DNA of 64,000 nucleotides, taken from the NCBI GenBank assembly GCA_965220385.1, contig OZ244825.1:1550001-1614000 (forward strand), read 5' to 3'. A program made the translations under genes and the position numbers. The stretch is from PCPOR2b sp965220385. GTDB lineage: Bacteria > Poribacteria > WGA-4E > PCPOR2b. Below the pieces are notes generated by a model. It had not been told where the DNA came from. It did not search any database and was given only the letters and a program-made list of their open reading frames with translations. Positions 61,758-64,000 of this stretch are shown piece by piece. Position 1 is the first letter of the stretch. Each line of letters starts with the position of its first letter.

Positions 61758-62903
61758 TCAGAGCGTGACGATCTGTCCACTTGCTGCAGATTCGTATCCT
61801 GCACGGATGACGGCGACCGATTGTGTGGCAACTGCGGCGTTCATCTCGCTCTCCCTTCCCGCTTCAATGCAATCGACGAAACCGATCATGTCGGGTCCTT
61901 GCTGCTCGCCCGCTTGATTCACTCCAATCCATTGACGTTTAGGGATCATGCCGGATTCGGTTTGTGTGCTTGACCACATCCCCATTGGATCCATCGGATG
62001 GGGTGGCGTCTGCTGGAAAGGTTCTTCATCGGCGAAGACTTCAAGGCGCGGTTGTGATCCGTCAAAAGCGAGTGTACCGCGGGTGCCGATTAGATGCAGC
62101 CGCTGAACCCCGCCTTTGGGATGGCTCATCCACCCGGCGCGTCCTCCGATGATGGTTGCGACAACACCGTCTTCCAGCGTCATCATTATTGCTCCGAAAT
62201 CCTCAATACCGCACGCGATATGCTCTTCAAAGAAATAGTTGGCAGTTGTACAGAACACGCTTTCAACCCGCTTATGGGTCAACCAGTTAATCAAGGACAC
62301 GGGGTAGACCCCAACATCAAACATCTCCCGTTTCGCCTCAATGAAGGTGTATTTCTCAACTGTGGATTTTTCCACCCTTTTCTGACCTACGGGTGCTGTA
62401 CCAACATGCCCCTTCGCGAAAAGGATGTCGCAGTGGATGGCACGGAGTTCGCCGATTTCGCCGCCCTCCAACGCTTTTTTGGCGGCTTGTGCCCACGGGG
62501 TGTGCATATTGCTGAACATCTGATTACAAACACCCGCTTTTTCGACGGCTGCGGTGATGGTCTGCGCGTCCTCAACGCTCATGGCTAGCGGTTTATCGAG
62601 GTAGAGATGTTTTCCCGCCTCAGCACATTTCACATTTACGCGCCCTCGTCGTTCGTTTTGCACGCATGAACTGACGATATGGATATCATCGCGCGCCAAC
62701 GCCTCGTCCAGATCCGGAATGTATGGAATCCCCAAATCTTCGGCGAGTTGTCGATTCAGTTTAACATATTCGGGTGGCGCGTCCAGTTCGTCGGAAGCTG
62801 CAATAAGTTCGCATCGTTCGTCTTCGGCGAAGCAGCGTGCATAGCTTTCCTGATGTGTTCGTCGTCCACCGAGGACTAATACTCCGTATTTTCCTTTACC
62901 CAT
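61758..62903 (-). CDS. Gfo/Idh/MocA family oxidoreductase
   Basis: A 381-residue protein of the sugar/polyol oxidoreductase family. The cofactor loop is unusual: VLVLGGRRTHQESYARCF lacks the normal GxGxxG. The catalytic lysine is kept in LYLDKPLAMSVEDA. It resembles the MviM-like members that are common in this type of genome. GGAGGGTTAAA precedes the ATG. A gene encoding a stand-alone C-terminal-half-like protein ends one base upstream, so the two are surely co-transcribed and may form one complex. Confidence 0.88.
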   Translation of the reverse strand: MGKGKYGVLVLGGRRTHQESYARCFAEDERCELIAASDELDAPPEYVKLNRQLAEDLGIPYIPDLDEALARDDIHIVSSCVQNERRGRVNVKCAEAGKHLYLDKPLAMSVEDAQTITAAVEKAGVCNQMFSNMHTPWAQAAKKALEGGEIGELRAIHCDILFAKGHVGTAPVGQKRVEKSTVEKYTFIEAKREMFDVGVYPVSLINWLTHKRVESVFCTTANYFFEEHIACGIEDFGAIMMTLEDGVVATIIGGRAGWMSHPKGGVQRLHLIGTRGTLAFDGSQPRLEVFADEEPFQQTPPHPMDPMGMWSSTQTESGMIPKRQWIGVNQAGEQQGPDMIGFVDCIEAGRESEMNAAVATQSVAVIRAGYESAASGQIVTL

Positions 62904-62904
62904 T

Positions 62905-63360
62905 TTAACCCTCCTCCACGGTGACCGGTTGTTTCGTCTCTAATCCTTGACGAATTATATCTATCAGCGCATCTCCACCGCTAAAGGCAAGTGGCGGGTT
63001 CATCAGGCGATAGGGACCCGTGGGCGTTTCATGATAGATGATTCCGTTGTTTCCAACCAACCTCAGGTCGACGGCTACTTCACCATCAGTTGGGATACGG
63101 TTCACGCTGAGCAACGCGGACTGCCCCCCAGCGTACTTCACCATCGCGGTAATTTGTGTTACATCTGGATTGTCGAGGGCGTAGATTTGCTCCGGTGGAT
63201 CGGGCATCCAACCGTTAGCGGTGGCAGTCAGGGCGGCAATGGCACCGACAGCATCCGAGGCTTCGATCGGTGCTCGCACAATGCAGCGCAAAAACACAGG
63301 GCTGCCGATCCGCCCCTCATCGATGACCGATTGCACGGATTGTTGAAGTGACTGTATCAT
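62905..63360 (-). CDS. stand-alone protein resembling the C-terminal domain of Gfo/Idh/MocA enzymes
   Basis: A 151-residue protein without a Rossmann domain. Its run of TQITAMVKYAGGQSALLSVNR, GEVAVDLRLVGNNGIIYHETP and the closing DIIRQGLETKQPVTVEEG imitates the beta-sheet substrate domain and the final helix of Gfo/Idh/MocA proteins. The ATG follows GGAGG, so it is not simply a truncated pseudogene. It directly precedes the oxidoreductase gene, suggesting a split or regulatory subunit. The similarity was judged by eye. Confidence 0.65.
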   Translation of the reverse strand: MIQSLQQSVQSVIDEGRIGSPVFLRCIVRAPIEASDAVGAIAALTATANGWMPDPPEQIYALDNPDVTQITAMVKYAGGQSALLSVNRIPTDGEVAVDLRLVGNNGIIYHETPTGPYRLMNPPLAFSGGDALIDIIRQGLETKQPVTVEEG

Positions 63361-63478
63361 AAGAGTACCTCCATTGATAGTAGTATCAGTGGTGCTGTAT
63401 CAGGCACGGCGGGAAGTCGCCGTGAAACGAATCTGAAATCTCTGCTCAATCAGATAAATGAAAAATATGAGGGCTTGC

Positions 63479-63507
63479 TTGACCATATTTGAGACCTGTG
63501 CTAAAAT
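63479..63507 (+). promoter_or_regulatory. promoter for the rhodanese gene
   Basis: TTGACC (63479-63484), a 17-bp spacer ending in extended -10 TGC, and TAAAAT (63502-63507). A MITE-like element lies between it and the start codon. Confidence 0.65.
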
Positions 63508-63542
63508 GCGGTTACCTGGCACTGAGCGCTGAAGTGGATTAA

Positions 63543-63650
63543 TTTATGGTGAATTTTAAAAATAAACAAACAGTTTCACCCGCCCGGTAGGTGCGGTTTG
63601 TAACCGCACCGGTTTGGAGTGTCTCATTAATTCTATAAAATACCATAGTT
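63543..63650. repeat. MITE-like element, family 1 (108 bp)
   Basis: Left end TTTATGGTGAATTTTAAAAA (63543 on) and right end ATTAATTCTATAAAATACCA (ending at about 63645, then TAGTT) are imperfect inverted repeats. The interior is one palindrome, GGTGCGGTT-TGT-AACCGCACC (63590-63610), with GGTTTGGAGTGTCTC after it. Confidence 0.75.
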
Positions 63651-63714
63651 CCTCATATTTTCGCGTTCAGCGTGTCTCGGTGCACACGACCTCATAGATA
63701 AGGAGATAAGACTT

Positions 63715-64000
63715 ATGCGAGGAAAAACCTTAGACCAACTGCTCGCTGAAGCCGAAGCACAGATCGGACATACCTCTGCGGAAACGCTGAAAACAGCGAT
63801 TGATAACAGTGAGCCCGTCATCATCCTTGATGTGCGCGATAAGGAACTTTATGAAACCGAACACCTACCGGGTGCCATCTCATTACCCCGCGCGGCGATC
63901 GAACTGGAGATCGATGAAATTGTACCGGATCAGGACGCACACATTGTCGCACATTGTGGTGGCAATACCCGCGGTTCGCTATCCGCACACACTTTGCAGA
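63715..64000 (+). CDS. rhodanese-like domain protein (cut by the window end)
   Basis: The first 95 residues of a rhodanese: VIILDVRDKELYETEHLPGAISLPR carries the CH2A motif, and the active-site cysteine lies in VAHCGGNTRGSLSA, so a sulfurtransferase or persulfide carrier is likely. AAGGAG at 63700-63705 precedes the ATG. The 3' end lies outside the window, so a further domain cannot be excluded. Confidence 0.85.
   Translation, partial: MRGKTLDQLLAEAEAQIGHTSAETLKTAIDNSEPVIILDVRDKELYETEHLPGAISLPRAAIELEIDEIVPDQDAHIVAHCGGNTRGSLSAHTLQ

Larger units (their letters stand above)
63361..63714. other. divergent intergenic region with promoter and MITE-like element
   Basis: Between the divergent Gfo/Idh C-terminal-like gene and the rhodanese gene. 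Contains the rhodanese promoter (63479-63507) and a family 1 element (63543-63650). No promoter for the minus-strand genes could be named. Confidence 0.5.

Noticed and set aside
61649..61831. N-terminal extension of the double alpha/beta hydrolase
   Set aside because: It would overlap the upstream oxidoreductase gene; the start at 61648 has its own ribosome site.

Overview
The window reads as a chromosomal segment of an uncultivated bacterium of the Candidatus Poribacteria type or a close relative; this is inferred from gene content and style. Pointers are the heavy load of Gfo/Idh/MocA oxidoreductases (five complete genes, one stand-alone C-terminal half and one relic), creatininase-family hydrolases, a phytanoyl-CoA dioxygenase, a SUMF1-like lipoprotein, a DUF4159 protein, a PQQ/WD40 lipoprotein, double alpha/beta hydrolases, and dispersed palindromic repeats of the GGTGCGGTT-n3-AACCGCACC kind. 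Housekeeping genes (thrS, cysteine desulfurase, groES-groEL, rpsU, map, three tRNAs) are scattered among them. There is no prophage, no CRISPR array and no rRNA.

Layout. 1-8.4 kb (+): aminotransferase, creatininase, SEC-C methionine aminopeptidase, tautomerase, small membrane protein, Gfo/Idh/MocA, phytanoyl-CoA dioxygenase, zinc alcohol dehydrogenase, SDR: small-molecule and sugar-derivative catabolism. 8.4-18 kb (-): HEAT-like protein, cysteine desulfurase, thrS without a TGS domain, tRNA-Val/Cys/Gly, two DUF4398-like lipoproteins (one with an OmpA domain), aldo/keto reductase, creatininase, Ldh2-type dehydrogenase. 18.2-27.7 kb (+): phosphodiesterase/phosphatase-like protein, a UvrD-type helicase with an inserted DEDDh exonuclease, an orphan double-domain sugar/nucleoside ABC ATPase, and an ABC-2 exporter pair. 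27.7-34.9 kb (mixed): GNAT, ankyrin protein, nucleotidyltransferase-like protein, PspA, Gfo/Idh, DUF4159 protein, DUF4377 lipoprotein. 34.9-39.1 kb: an IS200/IS605-type element carrying only tnpB, then an MmeI-like single-chain restriction-modification enzyme. 39.8-43.3 kb (-): groESL and a Gfo/Idh. 43.7-64 kb: rpsU, PKD/SUMF1 lipoprotein, Gfo/Idh, CMD, IlvD/Edd dehydratase, amidohydrolase, DRG-like GTPase, class V aminotransferase, a glycosidase-like protein, MBL-cupin fusion, beta-propeller lipoprotein, alpha/beta hydrolase tandem, Gfo/Idh plus a stand-alone C-terminal half, and a rhodanese cut by the window end.

The structure not explained by genes is in the intergenic DNA. Two families of short elements with terminal inverted repeats recur: one ending in TAGGACTTACGCA (four copies, 103-387 bp) and one ending in ACTATAGTA (three clear copies and one partial), which carries the GGTGCGG palindromes. 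Both look like MITEs with no transposase in the window. A third repeat carries GCCCC-CGGGGC palindromes. Promoters are unusually easy to see: nine sites fit a -35 element, a 16-17 bp spacer and TANNNT, many with an extended -10 TGn, and they help decide gene starts. A triplicated 13-bp element (TGNCA-n3-TGNCA) stands upstream of groES in place of CIRCE. No clearly new multi-gene system was found. The most distinctive items are the helicase-exonuclease fusion, the MITE families, the TnpB element and the groES operator candidate.
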